A stretch of 64,000 nt of DNA from Paracoccaceae bacterium (GCA_902632125.1 CACPBQ010000001.1:172546-236545), one strand, 5' to 3'. Positions 52,725 to 62,862 are shown, counted from the stretch's first letter. Notes: a model not told the origin generated them from the sequence alone. Numbers and translations are program-made.

Positions 52725-53510
52725 TTATAAGAATTCTAGTGTTAAATTTGAATTAATTACACCATCAAATTTAATCATCCAATTTTCTTTAGGAAAAATT
52801 GGCTTCGCATCTGTCATAGTACCAGTAGTGATAATATCGCCTGCTGACAACGGATCTTGATTTTTTATTTTAGACAAACCTTTATGAAGATATCGAACTG
52901 CAGAAATTGGACCTTCCAAAACATTCGATCCAATACCCGCTTCTTGAAATTTTCCATTTTTATGGAGTTCTACTTTAACATCAATAAGATCGCTTTCATT
53001 ATTGTGACCTATTTTTTGCTTCTCCCCCACAACTAAACATCCATGCAGACCGCCTGCCACAATTGCATCTGTCAATGAAAACTTCCAATTTGGGTAAATA
53101 GAGTCAACAATTTCGCAACCAGGCGCGATCCAATCTAGATATATTTCGGAGTTTTTAGCGCCATATTCTGGCTGTTGTTTTAAACAAATCACTATTTCAG
53201 GTTCAATGCGAGGTTCACAAAATTGGCTTAAGTCGACTTTCATAAAGTTTCCTTTACAAAAACTGACGCTTTTTTTCGTAATCGGGCCCCAAATTGGTTC
53301 GTCAACGTTGTACGTGCTCCAAATATTACGATTTGTAAAACCAATTTTTCTACCCAACACAGCCGATGACCCTAAATTTTTTCTCACTATATTAGCTGTA
53401 TCGTAGGCTTCCTGAAGAGAGAGAATTACACCTCTCTTTGAGAATGGTTCAACCTGCTTGGACAGAATGATTGCACTATTTATTTCTTTTGCTATTTTTT
53501 CAATATCCAT
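52725..53510 (-). CDS. FAH/2-keto-4-pentenoate hydratase-family enzyme
   Basis: A 261-residue member of the fumarylacetoacetate-hydrolase fold, hydratase/decarboxylase (MhpD/DmpH-like) branch. LGRKIGFTNRNIWSTYNVDEPIWG and the metal-binding PEIVICLKQQ with a later acidic segment are typical. It acts on 2-oxo-pent-4-enoate-type intermediates of ring-cleavage pathways. No meta-cleavage genes are adjacent, so the substrate is unclear. A paralogue of the same length sits at 57059. Confidence 0.82.
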   Translation of the reverse strand: MDIEKIAKEINSAIILSKQVEPFSKRGVILSLQEAYDTANIVRKNLGSSAVLGRKIGFTNRNIWSTYNVDEPIWGPITKKSVSFCKGNFMKVDLSQFCEPRIEPEIVICLKQQPEYGAKNSEIYLDWIAPGCEIVDSIYPNWKFSLTDAIVAGGLHGCLVVGEKQKIGHNNESDLIDVKVELHKNGKFQEAGIGSNVLEGPISAVRYLHKGLSKIKNQDPLSAGDIITTGTMTDAKPIFPKENWMIKFDGVINSNLTLEFL

Positions 53511-53548
53511 AAAACTTCTCGAATAAATGTCTGTAAAATAACGTTGTT

Positions 53549-54466
53549 TTATACTTTCACTTTACGTCTAGTTTGATATTCAAATAAGCCTATTCCCCCA
53601 AAAACCAGTGTCATGGCAGCAAGGTGAAAAAAAGCAAATGTTTCACTCAGTAAGAACACGGCCATAATTGCGGAGAAAATAGGAACTAAGTTAGCGTACA
53701 GACCTGCAGACCCAGGACCTATCAAATCGACACCGCGCATGAAAAGTATTTGAGATAAAAAAGAAGGGACAAGTGCAATATATAAGACAATCGCACAACC
53801 TTTAGCGCCCGGCACAACTGTACCATAAACAAAACTCTCTACAATCATCAGCGGAACAGTCATTAGAAATGCGGCCACCGAAAAATAAGCTAGCATAACC
53901 ATCCCGGGAATTTTCGGTCTACTTTTCAATCCTACAGTATACATAGCGTAGAAGGAACAGGCGAAGATCATTAATAAATCTCCATTATTGAAAGTTAATT
54001 GCATTAATTTTTCAATCGAACCTTGAGTAACAATTATAACAACACCCAAAAGAGTGAGTAACAGACCAGATAATTGCAGTTTATTTATACGATCTCCAAA
54101 AATCATAAACGAACCGAGCAAAATCATTCCCGGCATCGTGCTTTGAATAATACCCAAATTTACGGCCGTAGTGCTATGGGCCGCTATATAAAAAAATGCA
54201 TTAAATAAACTAAGCCCAAAACCGCCCATTATGAGCAACCACTTTAGTCTTGGTTTAATAACTGGCCATTCAACAATCATTTGCCGCCAATAAAAGCTTA
54301 ATAAAATTAAAACGACGATACCCCACCTAAAAAATATTAATAGCATTGGGGAAACTTCTCCAACTGCTAATCGACTAGCAATTGTATTGGTACCCCAGCC
54401 TAGGGTAGCCAGAAATAATAAAAGCGGCGAGCTAGAATAGACCCGTGAAAATAAATAAGATCTCAT
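53549..54466 (-). CDS. DMT-superfamily transporter (EamA)
   Basis: Ten-helix drug/metabolite transporter of about 305 residues. Two EamA repeats: LFLATLGWGTNTIASRLAVG at the start and AIVLYIALVPSFLSQILFMRG in the second half. The start MRSYLFSRVYSSSP is preferred over the track start, which adds 19 untypical residues. It follows the hydratase gene closely on its upstream side and may export a related metabolite. Confidence 0.88.
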   Translation of the reverse strand: MRSYLFSRVYSSSPLLLFLATLGWGTNTIASRLAVGEVSPMLLIFFRWGIVVLILLSFYWRQMIVEWPVIKPRLKWLLIMGGFGLSLFNAFFYIAAHSTTAVNLGIIQSTMPGMILLGSFMIFGDRINKLQLSGLLLTLLGVVIIVTQGSIEKLMQLTFNNGDLLMIFACSFYAMYTVGLKSRPKIPGMVMLAYFSVAAFLMTVPLMIVESFVYGTVVPGAKGCAIVLYIALVPSFLSQILFMRGVDLIGPGSAGLYANLVPIFSAIMAVFLLSETFAFFHLAAMTLVFGGIGLFEYQTRRKVKV

Positions 54467-54623
54467 ACAAATGGGTTTCGCTTTATTTAATATTACAACA
54501 AGGGCTGTTCTGCATAGCACCAAATTTATTACTTAATCCTAGTCAAGTTTTCGTCTAGGATAATTTCACAACTTAAGGAAACATTTTAGTTCCTTTTATA
54601 CATAAAAAAACGAAAAAGAGCTT

Positions 54624-55553
54624 ATGCACATACCTAAAATAGATATTTCGGAAATTGAAAATGAGGAGCTCAACCATTCGCTTTTAATGGATTTTTATGA
54701 TGCTTACAGTAACTATGGCTTTGGATATATTATTAACCATGGAATTGAAAAAGGTTTAGTCGATCAACTTTTCCAAGTTTCCAAAAATTTTCATGCCCAA
54801 CCACTATCGGAGAAAATGAAAATAGCCCTCAACGATAACCATCGCGGTTACATTGCAATTAATACATCCACTGATGTGAATTCAAAACTTGCAGTGGTTA
54901 AAAAACCTAATCAATCTGCGAGTTTTATGATGATGCGAGAAGATACATCCGAGCTACCAAATATCTACCTATCAGGTCCAAATCAGTGGCCAGAAATGAA
55001 GAAATTCAGAGAAGTCCTGGAAGAATACTCATCACAAATGACAAGGCTTAGCAAAAATTTAATGCGGCTAGCACTAATTTCTGCAGGGGTAAAAGATTTA
55101 AGCATAATGCGCTCATTCGAGCCTGCCACTATTTGGTTGAGGCTCCTGCACTACCCACCAATTCCTAAAAATAGTCCAAACGACCTATATAGCTCTGCAC
55201 CACACACAGATTTCGGATGTTTAACAATTCTAGCACAAGATGAAATTGGGGGCTTGCAAGTCCAAACTAAACAAGGAAAATGGATCAACGTACCAAAAAT
55301 CGAAGAAAGTTTTGTTGTAAATGTAGGAGATATGCTCTGTAGACTTACCAACGGACTTTTACGCTCCACACCCCACCGCGTTATAAATAAAAGTGGAAAA
55401 GAGCGTTTTTCCTGCCCATTTTTTTTCGACCCTCACGTAAACACCGAGATAAAACCATTAAAAGGTACTGGAAAACCAAAATTTTCTCCAATAAATTTTA
55501 GCAGTTTTTTACGCAATGAGTTGGAAGCTTCATACGAAAAACATAAACAGTAA
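54624..55553 (+). CDS. Isopenicillin-N-synthase-like 2OG-Fe(II) dioxygenase
   Basis: A 309-residue non-heme iron enzyme. It has the DIOX_N domain (IPKIDISEIENEEL, GFGYIINHGIE) and a 2OG-FeII core with His-x-Asp in APHTDFGCLTILAQD, the distal His in STPHRVINKSG and RxS in RFSCPFFFDP. Plant-type members of this group oxidise small metabolites; bacterial ones include hyoscyamine- and ethylene-forming-enzyme relatives. Substrate unknown. Divergent from the DMT gene. Confidence 0.88.
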   Translation: MHIPKIDISEIENEELNHSLLMDFYDAYSNYGFGYIINHGIEKGLVDQLFQVSKNFHAQPLSEKMKIALNDNHRGYIAINTSTDVNSKLAVVKKPNQSASFMMMREDTSELPNIYLSGPNQWPEMKKFREVLEEYSSQMTRLSKNLMRLALISAGVKDLSIMRSFEPATIWLRLLHYPPIPKNSPNDLYSSAPHTDFGCLTILAQDEIGGLQVQTKQGKWINVPKIEESFVVNVGDMLCRLTNGLLRSTPHRVINKSGKERFSCPFFFDPHVNTEIKPLKGTGKPKFSPINFSSFLRNELEASYEKHKQ

Positions 55554-55622
55554 TAAAGTAAACAAATCTCCAATAGAGACGTTAGCTTTAGTAAGACTTT
55601 TTCATAATCTCCTCAAAATACA

Positions 55623-55652
55623 ATATAGGTGGCACAAATGTGTCACCTATAT
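55623..55652 (+). terminator. Strong intrinsic terminator
   Basis: ATATAGGTGGCACA and TGTGTCACCTATAT form a 14-pair stem (one G-T wobble) with a minimal AA loop, followed by TTAAATTTTT. It lies 70 bases after the dioxygenase stop. Confidence 0.85.
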
Positions 55653-55713
55653 TTAAATTTTTAACAATAAGCTTTTGTGTTTCTAATTTTTCTAATTAAA
55701 ATCTGGTGATTAT

Positions 55714-56481
55714 ATGGATAATAGCAAAAGGCACGACATGAAACTTAAAAATAAGAAGATTTTTATAAGTGCTGCTGGAGCGGGTATGGGCCACTCTGTT
55801 GCAAAATATGCCTTGGACGCCGGCGCCGAGGTTTTTGCTACGGATCTCAAGCCCGAAGGATTAGAAGAATTAAACTCTCTGGGCGCTCAAACCGAAACTT
55901 TGGACATTACTAAAGATGATTTAATTCAAGATTATTTTTCCAGAAAACCAGATTTTAATGGAATAGTAAACATGGCTGGTTGGGTTCATCATGGAACTAT
56001 TATGGATGTTGATAAGGCTGATTGGCAAAACTCTTTTCTTATTAATGTACATAGCATGTACTTTATTATCAGGGCAGCTATTCCAGGTTTACAGCAGAAT
56101 GGTGGCGGTTCCATTGTAAATATGGCGTCTTTGGCATCTTCAGTAAAAGGTTTTCCATTCCGAGCTGCCTACAGTACCTCAAAAGCTGCCGTAATTGGGC
56201 TGACTAAGTCAGTTGCTGTCGACTTTATGAGTGATGGAATACGTTGTAACGCAGTATGTCCTGGGACTATCGAAACTCCTTCCTTGCGAGATAGAATGAA
56301 TAGTATGGCTGAAAAGCTCGGTTCCAAAAAAGCGGCCGAGGAATGGTTCGTTTCAAGACAACCGATGGGACGCCTTGGCCAACCTGATGAAATAGCATCT
56401 CTTATAATTTATTTGCTCTCAGATTCTGGTTCCTATGCTACGGGTCAACCTTTTATAGTAGATGGAGGCACAATAGCCTAA
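55714..56481 (+). CDS. Short-chain dehydrogenase/reductase
   Basis: An NAD(P)-dependent SDR of 255 residues. Cofactor motif SAAGAGMGHSV, catalytic Ser in VNMASLASSVKG and Tyr-x-x-x-Lys in AAYSTSKAAVIG; GIRCNAVCPGTIETPSL and the C-terminal GQPFIVDGGTI are also seen. The AAGAGMG form and GTIETPSL resemble DHRS6/2-keto-3-deoxy-L-fuconate dehydrogenase-type enzymes, so a sugar-acid or hydroxy-acid substrate is likely. ATG 55738 (MKLKNKKIF) is an alternative start with AGG before it. Confidence 0.88.
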   Translation: MDNSKRHDMKLKNKKIFISAAGAGMGHSVAKYALDAGAEVFATDLKPEGLEELNSLGAQTETLDITKDDLIQDYFSRKPDFNGIVNMAGWVHHGTIMDVDKADWQNSFLINVHSMYFIIRAAIPGLQQNGGGSIVNMASLASSVKGFPFRAAYSTSKAAVIGLTKSVAVDFMSDGIRCNAVCPGTIETPSLRDRMNSMAEKLGSKKAAEEWFVSRQPMGRLGQPDEIASLIIYLLSDSGSYATGQPFIVDGGTIA

Positions 56482-56610
56482 ATGAGAAATTTAATATCCA
56501 GCAGCTGAGAGTTGACATCGCAAATAAATATTAAATTTACCTAGTATTGATCTTACTGACAAAATACATTTTCTACTAAATGCAAGCATCCAGGGAGATA
56601 GATAACGAAA

Positions 56611-57036
56611 ATGAAAGTTTCTGGCTCATGCCATTGCGGTAAAATAAAAATAAACGCAAAATTGATCGAAGGTAAAGTGATCGCCTGCCACTGTACAGAT
56701 TGTCAAATATCTGCAGGTGGACCATTCCGCGTTATTGTACAGTCGAATGGAGATGACTTTGAGATAACAGGAGATGCTTCTGAATATATAAAAACTTCAG
56801 CAGACAGTGGGAACCATCGAGTCCAGGGGTTTTGTGGTAAATGTGGATCTTCTTTATATGCGTGTGATTTAGATAGAAACCTTTTTAATATTAGGGCGGG
56901 TTGCCTAGAAAATGGTTCCCTGTTTTCTCCAAAAGTTCATATTTTCGGAAAATCTGCCCCATCTTGGCTGAAGGGTATAAGCCAAAGTCCTTGGCTTGAA
57001 AAAGGACCAGGTTCTCAACCAATGAAGATGGACTAA
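56611..57036 (+). CDS. GFA (glutathione-dependent formaldehyde-activating)-family protein
   Basis: A 141-residue zinc protein. Cys pattern: GSCHCGKIKI, IACHCTDCQISAG and FCGKCGSSLYACD, giving the two zinc sites of the GFA fold. Family members bind glutathione adducts; only a few have tested activity. GGGAGA precedes the ATG. It follows the SDR gene by 130 bases. Confidence 0.88.
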   Translation: MKVSGSCHCGKIKINAKLIEGKVIACHCTDCQISAGGPFRVIVQSNGDDFEITGDASEYIKTSADSGNHRVQGFCGKCGSSLYACDLDRNLFNIRAGCLENGSLFSPKVHIFGKSAPSWLKGISQSPWLEKGPGSQPMKMD

Positions 57037-57058
57037 TAACTTTTAGAAAATAAACTTT

Positions 57059-57844
57059 CTAATTAATTTTAATTTTTACGCTGCCAACATTACACACTTC
57101 ATATTCAATAGTATCACCTTTTTCAGGAAAATATGTTGAAAATGTGGAACCCGTCATGATTATTTGTCCTTCTTTTAATTCCAAACCCCGGTTCTTCAAA
57201 AACTCAGCAATCCAAACTACTGCATTAAACGGATTTTCTAAAGCTTTGCCAGTAATTGATTTTTCAGTCTGTCCATTAACAATCTTACAAACTTCATTAT
57301 TACTAAAATCTAAATTACCAAAATTTTCTAACCTACTTCCTAAAACCGTATTTGCGTTCCAAGAATTATCGGCTGTTTGCGAAATTAAATCCACTTTGGA
57401 ATAATCTGCATTTCGATCATCAATTAATTCAAAAGCTGGAAAAACAGCTTTAGATTTTCGCATACAATCCTCAACTGTCAAATTATTAAATTTGGTACCA
57501 AAATCTTCACCAATTTCTATCGCGAGCTCAAATTCAACTCCTAGCCGGCCATAATTTGAAAGAGATATGACTTGGTTACCTTTAAGTATTGTTTTGGCAA
57601 ATAAATTTCCTTTAAAAGAGGTATTAACACCAAACATATTCTGCATTACTTTAGAAGTGAGAGCTAATTTATAGCCAGCTACATGGCCTTTGTTAGCCCA
57701 GACAGCCTCGAGGGCCTGTTGCACAAGATAGGCGTCTTCATAACTCTCTAAATTGAATATTTTATTAAAGTTTTGAAAATCTCTCTTAGCCTCTCTCTGT
57801 TCTTTTATCCAATTTGCAGCCTCAACATATTTTGACATCTTCAA
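57059..57844 (-). CDS. FAH/2-keto-4-pentenoate hydratase-family enzyme (second copy)
   Basis: 261 residues, hydratase branch of the FAH fold, strongly diverged from the 52725 protein. HVAGYKLALTSKVMQNMFGV, GVEFELAIEIGEDF (metal Glu pair) and GKALENPFNAVVWIAEFL are visible. It probably hydrates or decarboxylates a 2-oxo-enoic acid. It is convergent with the GFA gene and divergent from the sulfatase, so no operon partner defines its pathway. Confidence 0.82.
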   Translation of the reverse strand: MKMSKYVEAANWIKEQREAKRDFQNFNKIFNLESYEDAYLVQQALEAVWANKGHVAGYKLALTSKVMQNMFGVNTSFKGNLFAKTILKGNQVISLSNYGRLGVEFELAIEIGEDFGTKFNNLTVEDCMRKSKAVFPAFELIDDRNADYSKVDLISQTADNSWNANTVLGSRLENFGNLDFSNNEVCKIVNGQTEKSITGKALENPFNAVVWIAEFLKNRGLELKEGQIIMTGSTFSTYFPEKGDTIEYEVCNVGSVKIKIN

Positions 57845-57985
57845 ACTCCAAGTTTTAGTTTAAATATTTAGTCACAGACTTGGTATTTAGTACACAAATT
57901 TGCAATAACTCTTGTTTTGACATCGAGAATCCATATTAAGTCAGTGAAAATTAACTCAGAACAACAAAACGAAAATGATTACAAC

Positions 57986-59500
57986 ATGGATGCTCCTAAT
58001 ATATTATTTATCATGGCCGATGATCATGCTTCAAAAGCAATTAGTGCTTATGGTTCAGGCATAAATAATACCCCAAACATTGATCGTATTGCAAACGAAG
58101 GCGTTAGGCTTAACCACTGTTACGTTACGAATTCAATTTGCACACCAAGCCGTGCTGCTATTCTTACAGGAACATATAATCACGTGAATTGCGTAACCAC
58201 ATTAAATACGCCAATCAATAATAGGCTACCCAACGTCGCTAAACATCTTCGCTACGAAGGCTATCAAACAGCCATCGTCGGAAAGTGGCATTTAGGAGAG
58301 GGAAAGGAACATGAACCCACTGGATTTGACTATTGGTCAGTCTTGCCTGGCCAAGGTGAATATTTTGACCCTAAATTCATTGAAATGGGAAAAGAGGTGG
58401 AAGAGAAAGGATATGCTACCGATGTTATAACCAAAAAATGCCTGAGTTGGTTGTCAGCACGAAGTAAAAATCAACCTTTCTTTCTAATGTGCCACCATAA
58501 AGCTCCACACAGAGAGTGGGAGCCACATCCAAAAAATCGAGAGCTTTATTCTAATGATATAAAAATACCCGAGACGTTTGAAGATGACTATAAAAATAGA
58601 GCAAAAGCTGCAGCTGAAGCAAAAATGAGAATCAAAGATGACATGACCTATGATGATCTTGGATTGGTTCAACCGGAAGGCGGATCTGAGATCGGCGACC
58701 GATCCAGGCCAGATAGTAACAAGCGAAAAATACCAAATCCCAAAACATTAAATGGATTTGAGTTAATAGATAAACATACTGGAGAAAAATTTACTTTTAG
58801 TTCTAGGTCAGAATTAAGCCGATTTAAATATCAGCGTTATATAAAAAGATACCTTAATACCATTGCTTCTATTGATGAAAGTGTAGGATCTTTACTGGGC
58901 TATTTGGATGAAGAAAATTTGGCAAAAAATACAATTGTAATTTATACATCAGATCAAGGTTTTTTCTTAGGAGAGCATGGCTGGTTTGATAAGAGATTTA
59001 TTTATGAGCAATCTTTCCAAATGCCTTTTTTGCTAAGGTATCCAAGCTCAATTAAAGCTGGTCAGGTAAATGATGATATGTGTTGCAACGTGGACTTTGC
59101 GCCTACTTTTTTAGATTTTGCTGGATTGGATATCCCAAATTACATGCAAGGAGATAGTCTAAGACCCATTTTGGAAGGCAAAACTCCAGATAATTGGGAG
59201 CAAGTAGCATACCAAAGATATTGGATGCATCGCGACCCAGATCATAATGCCTATGCTCACTACGGATTACGAGATCAGCGATATAAAATAATTTACTGGT
59301 ATAACGACGGTTTCGATCTTCCGGGAACAAATCACGGTGGAGAGGATAAAGAGTGGGAGCTTTTTGACTGCGAAAGAGATCCTCTAGAATTGTTTAATTT
59401 AGCAAATGATAAAAACTTCAAAGAAGTGTTTTCGCGCATGAAATTTATTCTAACTCGGAAAATGATCAAAATTGGCGATATTCCTGCCCACGAATATTAA
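57986..59500 (+). CDS. Sulfatase (formylglycine type)
   Basis: An alkaline-phosphatase-superfamily sulfatase of about 504 residues. MDAPNILFIMADDHASKAIS gives the metal aspartates, ICTPSRAAILTG the Cys that becomes formylglycine, and YTSDQGFFLGEHGWFDKR the distal metal and substrate site. No signal peptide, so it probably acts in the cytoplasm. The family-typical start is ATG 57986; the track TTG start at 57917 adds 23 unusual residues. It hydrolyses a sulfate ester of a sugar or small organic molecule. A maturase is not in the window. Confidence 0.9.
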   Translation: MDAPNILFIMADDHASKAISAYGSGINNTPNIDRIANEGVRLNHCYVTNSICTPSRAAILTGTYNHVNCVTTLNTPINNRLPNVAKHLRYEGYQTAIVGKWHLGEGKEHEPTGFDYWSVLPGQGEYFDPKFIEMGKEVEEKGYATDVITKKCLSWLSARSKNQPFFLMCHHKAPHREWEPHPKNRELYSNDIKIPETFEDDYKNRAKAAAEAKMRIKDDMTYDDLGLVQPEGGSEIGDRSRPDSNKRKIPNPKTLNGFELIDKHTGEKFTFSSRSELSRFKYQRYIKRYLNTIASIDESVGSLLGYLDEENLAKNTIVIYTSDQGFFLGEHGWFDKRFIYEQSFQMPFLLRYPSSIKAGQVNDDMCCNVDFAPTFLDFAGLDIPNYMQGDSLRPILEGKTPDNWEQVAYQRYWMHRDPDHNAYAHYGLRDQRYKIIYWYNDGFDLPGTNHGGEDKEWELFDCERDPLELFNLANDKNFKEVFSRMKFILTRKMIKIGDIPAHEY

Positions 59501-59644
59501 TATTTCATTTTTTCAGCCGAATTACGTCACGTTTAAAAAATTTTCGGAATGTAATCACTAAAAAATTGTTAATGCTATCACAAGGAATGATTTGCTTTCA
59601 GAAAATGATATGTAAATTTTTTGGGTAACTTTTAGGAGGAAAAA

Positions 59645-59980
59645 ATGTCTCTTTATGAAAAATTGAAAACTGCATCGGAAAATCGCGATGTAGAAGCCTA
59701 TTTAGACTGCATTCACGACGATTTTGTTTTTGTCCGGCATCAATCTGGAGCTGAACTGAGCAAGGAGGAGTGGACTCCAATGCTTACTGCAATGATGCAG
59801 AGTGAAAAATTAGAAATTAATAACCAGCGCTGCATTTATGAGAACGAAGAAATTTTAGTTAGTCATTCAATGATGAACTTTCCAGATGGAAGTTCAGAAG
59901 CTGTAATGGTGGTAAATCAGCTCAAAGATGGAAAAATTATAAGAGTCGAAACAGGCGCGACTCCAATTACAAGTGCGTAA
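59645..59980 (+). CDS. SnoaL/NTF2-like small protein
   Basis: A 111-residue nuclear-transport-factor-2-fold protein (LYEKLKTASENRDVEAYLDCI, EEWTPMLTAMMQSEKLEI, EAVMVVNQLKDGKIIRVETG). AGGAGG lies before the ATG. It belongs to a different SnoaL subgroup from the four in the LacI locus. It starts a short run with the 60002 membrane protein and the MFS transporter. Confidence 0.8.
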   Translation: MSLYEKLKTASENRDVEAYLDCIHDDFVFVRHQSGAELSKEEWTPMLTAMMQSEKLEINNQRCIYENEEILVSHSMMNFPDGSSEAVMVVNQLKDGKIIRVETGATPITSA

Positions 59981-60001
59981 ACAAAAAAAGGAAAATCTCA
60001 A

Positions 60002-60412
60002 ATGGTAGAAAGTTTTGGTGGTTCTTTAAACCTAATTATCTGGATATTACTGACAATTGGAGCGGTATATTACAGTTTCAGATGCCTGTTTCAAACGAAA
60101 GCATTTAACGATCAGTACGGATTTGGAGATCAAGCAATTTTTATCACTAGGTTCGCTGGCTCACAAGTTGGAGCGGCCGCTTTAATTTCAATTTTCTTAC
60201 TATTTAGTGGGCCATCTGGTGCTTGGGCTTTTGTCGCTTACGGGTGGACACAGGCTCTTATTGCTGCAATTACTGGATACCTTACATTAAACAGTGAATG
60301 GTCGCAAATTGAAGGCGTTAAGCCCACTGCTGAGGGCTATATTGCTCCAATCGTATTTTTAATACTTTATTCTATTCTATTATATAATATGGGTGATATT
60401 CTTAGTGCCTAG
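60002..60412 (+). CDS. Small membrane protein, about four helices
   Basis: 136 residues with hydrophobic segments LIIWILLTIGAVYYSF, VGAAALISIFLLFSG, GWTQALIAAITGYL and PIVFLILYSILLYNM. No family name recognised. It sits 21 bases after the SnoaL-like gene and 34 bases before the MFS gene, so it is probably co-transcribed. Confidence 0.75.
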   Translation: MVESFGGSLNLIIWILLTIGAVYYSFRCLFQTKAFNDQYGFGDQAIFITRFAGSQVGAAALISIFLLFSGPSGAWAFVAYGWTQALIAAITGYLTLNSEWSQIEGVKPTAEGYIAPIVFLILYSILLYNMGDILSA

Positions 60413-60446
60413 TATTTGAGGATATATTTTTTTTTAAAACCACAAA

Positions 60447-61664
60447 ATGGATAAATCCAATAATAAGTTAAAACCAGCAATACAGCACGCAATAATTGCT
60501 GGTTGTATAATTTCATTTATTAGTTTTGGGTTTTCAGCCTCATTCAGTGTTTTTTTGCGACCAATGTCAGTAGACTTAGGTTGGGGAAGGGAAGTTTTTT
60601 CTCTTTCATTGGCTATTCAAGTATTGATGTGGGGAGTTGCACAACCGCTGGCAGGGGCATATGCCGATAAGCACGGTCCTACGCAGGTATTGGCTTTTGG
60701 TGCTATTTTTGCTGCGCTAGGTTTTGCTCTGCGCGGCATATTACTTGATGAAACTATGTTTATTTTAACTGGGTTTATTGTTGGGATAGGTACCGGCGCG
60801 TGTTCTTTTCCAGTTGTGATTGTAGCTCTGGGCAAGGTTGTGAGGGCAAAACAAAGAAGTTTTATTTTGGGTTTAGGAACAGCTGCAGCTTCTGCCGGTA
60901 TGTTCGCAGGAGCTCCGATTGCCACCATTCTTATGGACAAAATAGGCTGGGGTACAGCAATATTGATTGTGGCCGCCTCTTTTCTAGTAATCTTACCTCT
61001 TCTCTATTTTATATCTCGTGCCTCGGAAAAACCGAAGACCCACAAAGAACAGTTAAAGACGTTACAGGCTATAAAAATAGCCTTTTCTGATAGGTCATAT
61101 ACGCTACTATTTTTTGGATTTTTTGTCTGTGGTTTTCATGTCCAATTTATTCAGACCCACCTACCAGCTTACATAGCGGATGAAGGTTTAGCAACAATAA
61201 TAGGTGCTTGGTCTTTAGCTCTTATTGGACTGTTCAATATCGGCGGTTCTTTTCTTTCAGGATGGTCCGGTCAACTATATTCCAAACCAAAGTTGCTAGC
61301 AGGGATATATGCAAGTAGAGCCGCTGTCATTACTATATTCATATTTACTCCTTTAAATGAAACTAGTGTTTTAATCTTTTCAGCAGCTATGGGGATTCTT
61401 TGGTTATCAACAGTAGCTCTAACAACCGGCCTGGTTGCTCAAACGCAGGGTTTGAAATTTTTGTCAACCTTGGTGGGTTTAGTATTCTTAAGTCATCAAG
61501 TGGGTGGATTTTTGGGAGCATGGCTTGGTGGCAGACTATATGACCTCACAGGAAACTATAATGCAATGTGGATAGCAGCCATTTTATTTGGTTTGGCAGC
61601 TACGGTTATCCATATCCCAATTAAAGAGCGGCCTGGAAAATTAGCACAAGTTGAAATAATATAA
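60447..61664 (+). CDS. Major facilitator superfamily transporter
   Basis: A 405-residue, twelve-helix transporter. The cytoplasmic loop 2-3 motif appears as GAYADKHGPTQVLAFG, and a second-half counterpart is GGRLYDLTGNYNAMW. It resembles monocarboxylate/oxalate-formate antiporter-like MFS members (SVFLRPMSVDLGWGREVFS). Uptake or exchange of an organic acid is likely. The following 250 bases hold no gene. Confidence 0.9.
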   Translation: MDKSNNKLKPAIQHAIIAGCIISFISFGFSASFSVFLRPMSVDLGWGREVFSLSLAIQVLMWGVAQPLAGAYADKHGPTQVLAFGAIFAALGFALRGILLDETMFILTGFIVGIGTGACSFPVVIVALGKVVRAKQRSFILGLGTAAASAGMFAGAPIATILMDKIGWGTAILIVAASFLVILPLLYFISRASEKPKTHKEQLKTLQAIKIAFSDRSYTLLFFGFFVCGFHVQFIQTHLPAYIADEGLATIIGAWSLALIGLFNIGGSFLSGWSGQLYSKPKLLAGIYASRAAVITIFIFTPLNETSVLIFSAAMGILWLSTVALTTGLVAQTQGLKFLSTLVGLVFLSHQVGGFLGAWLGGRLYDLTGNYNAMWIAAILFGLAATVIHIPIKERPGKLAQVEII

Positions 61665-61914
61665 TTTAGGTTAATAAGGGTAAAATACTAAATCGACTTA
61701 ATCATAATTTTTCGCGAGTATTAAACCACTCCTTGCAATCATTAGGCTAGGTCAACTATTTCCAGCTAAAAATGCTACGGCTTTTTGTTTTTATGGGAGT
61801 TTTAGTATTTAGAAAAACAGTGCCAAACTGGAGACATACTCCAGCTTATGGTTTAAAATAGTTCTTCAAAAATTCGTGACCAATTAACAAAAACCATGTT
61901 TAGATGATTTTAAA

Positions 61915-62862
61915 ATGTTCTATCTTCTGTCATACGTTGTAATTTTATTATTGTTACTAATTATTCCATGTGCTTTGTTCACAACAATAATTTCCCACAA
62001 AATTAGACGTTCTATCCCAAAATTTGGTAAAATTACTCGGCTCGAGGATGCTGAAATACATTGGTATGACTCTGGCCAGGGAAGACCTATTATTATGCTA
62101 CACGGTCTTGGCGGAAATTTGAGAAACTTCACTTACGCTTTAACGGGAAGACTTAACAATGATTTTCGGGTTATTGCGATAGACAGAGCAGGATCCGGTT
62201 GGTCAAGGCGATCCAAACCTGTGATCGCAACTCTACAAGAACAAGCACGTATAATATCAGAATTTATTGAACAAGAGAGGATTGAAAAACCACTGATAGT
62301 AGGACACTCTTTAGGTGGCGCAATTGCTTTGGCGATTGCCTTGGAGCACAAAAAACAAATCTCAGGTCTCGCACTTATATGTCCAGCCACCCAACCTGTT
62401 GATAGGGTACCCGATATTTTTCGATTTCTGAATATTACCAGTCCTACTTTACGATTTTTTGTCGCATACACCTTTTCGTCTTTCATTGGAATTTTAACAC
62501 GTAAAAATACTTTTCAGATAGCATTTGCTCCCGAGCCTGTTAGCGAAAATTTTTCCATAGAAGGCGGTGGTGATTTAGCCCTTTCATCTCGAGCCTTCAT
62601 TAAAACTTCAGAAGACCTGATATTTGCTCTTTCTTCCGCTCCATTGCTTGCAGGGAGGGAAAAAGAGCTCGACGTACCTATTGCAATTTTATTTGGCGAA
62701 CAGGATAAAATTCTTGACGTAAAACTGCATGGTCAAAAGTTTGCTAAATTATCAGGTGCAAAGCTAAAGATTTTAACTGGAAAAGGACACATGTTGCCTC
62801 TCACTCAGCCTGACGAATGTTCTAATTTTATTCGTGGCATGATGGATAAAACATCATATTGA
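61915..62862 (+). CDS. Membrane-anchored alpha/beta hydrolase
   Basis: 315 residues. An N-terminal hydrophobic helix (LLSYVVILLLLLIIPCALF) is followed by an alpha/beta-hydrolase domain. Oxyanion region MLHGLGGNLRNF, nucleophile elbow VGHSLGGAIALA, catalytic Asp in ILFGEQDKILD and His in GKGHMLP. Esterase, lipase or C-C hydrolase activity is possible. It stands alone; substrate unknown. Confidence 0.88.
   Translation: MFYLLSYVVILLLLLIIPCALFTTIISHKIRRSIPKFGKITRLEDAEIHWYDSGQGRPIIMLHGLGGNLRNFTYALTGRLNNDFRVIAIDRAGSGWSRRSKPVIATLQEQARIISEFIEQERIEKPLIVGHSLGGAIALAIALEHKKQISGLALICPATQPVDRVPDIFRFLNITSPTLRFFVAYTFSSFIGILTRKNTFQIAFAPEPVSENFSIEGGGDLALSSRAFIKTSEDLIFALSSAPLLAGREKELDVPIAILFGEQDKILDVKLHGQKFAKLSGAKLKILTGKGHMLPLTQPDECSNFIRGMMDKTSY

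Noticed and set aside
61770-61860. 29-residue ORF MLRLFVFMGVLVFRK...
   Set aside because: No ribosome site or conserved feature; too short to support.
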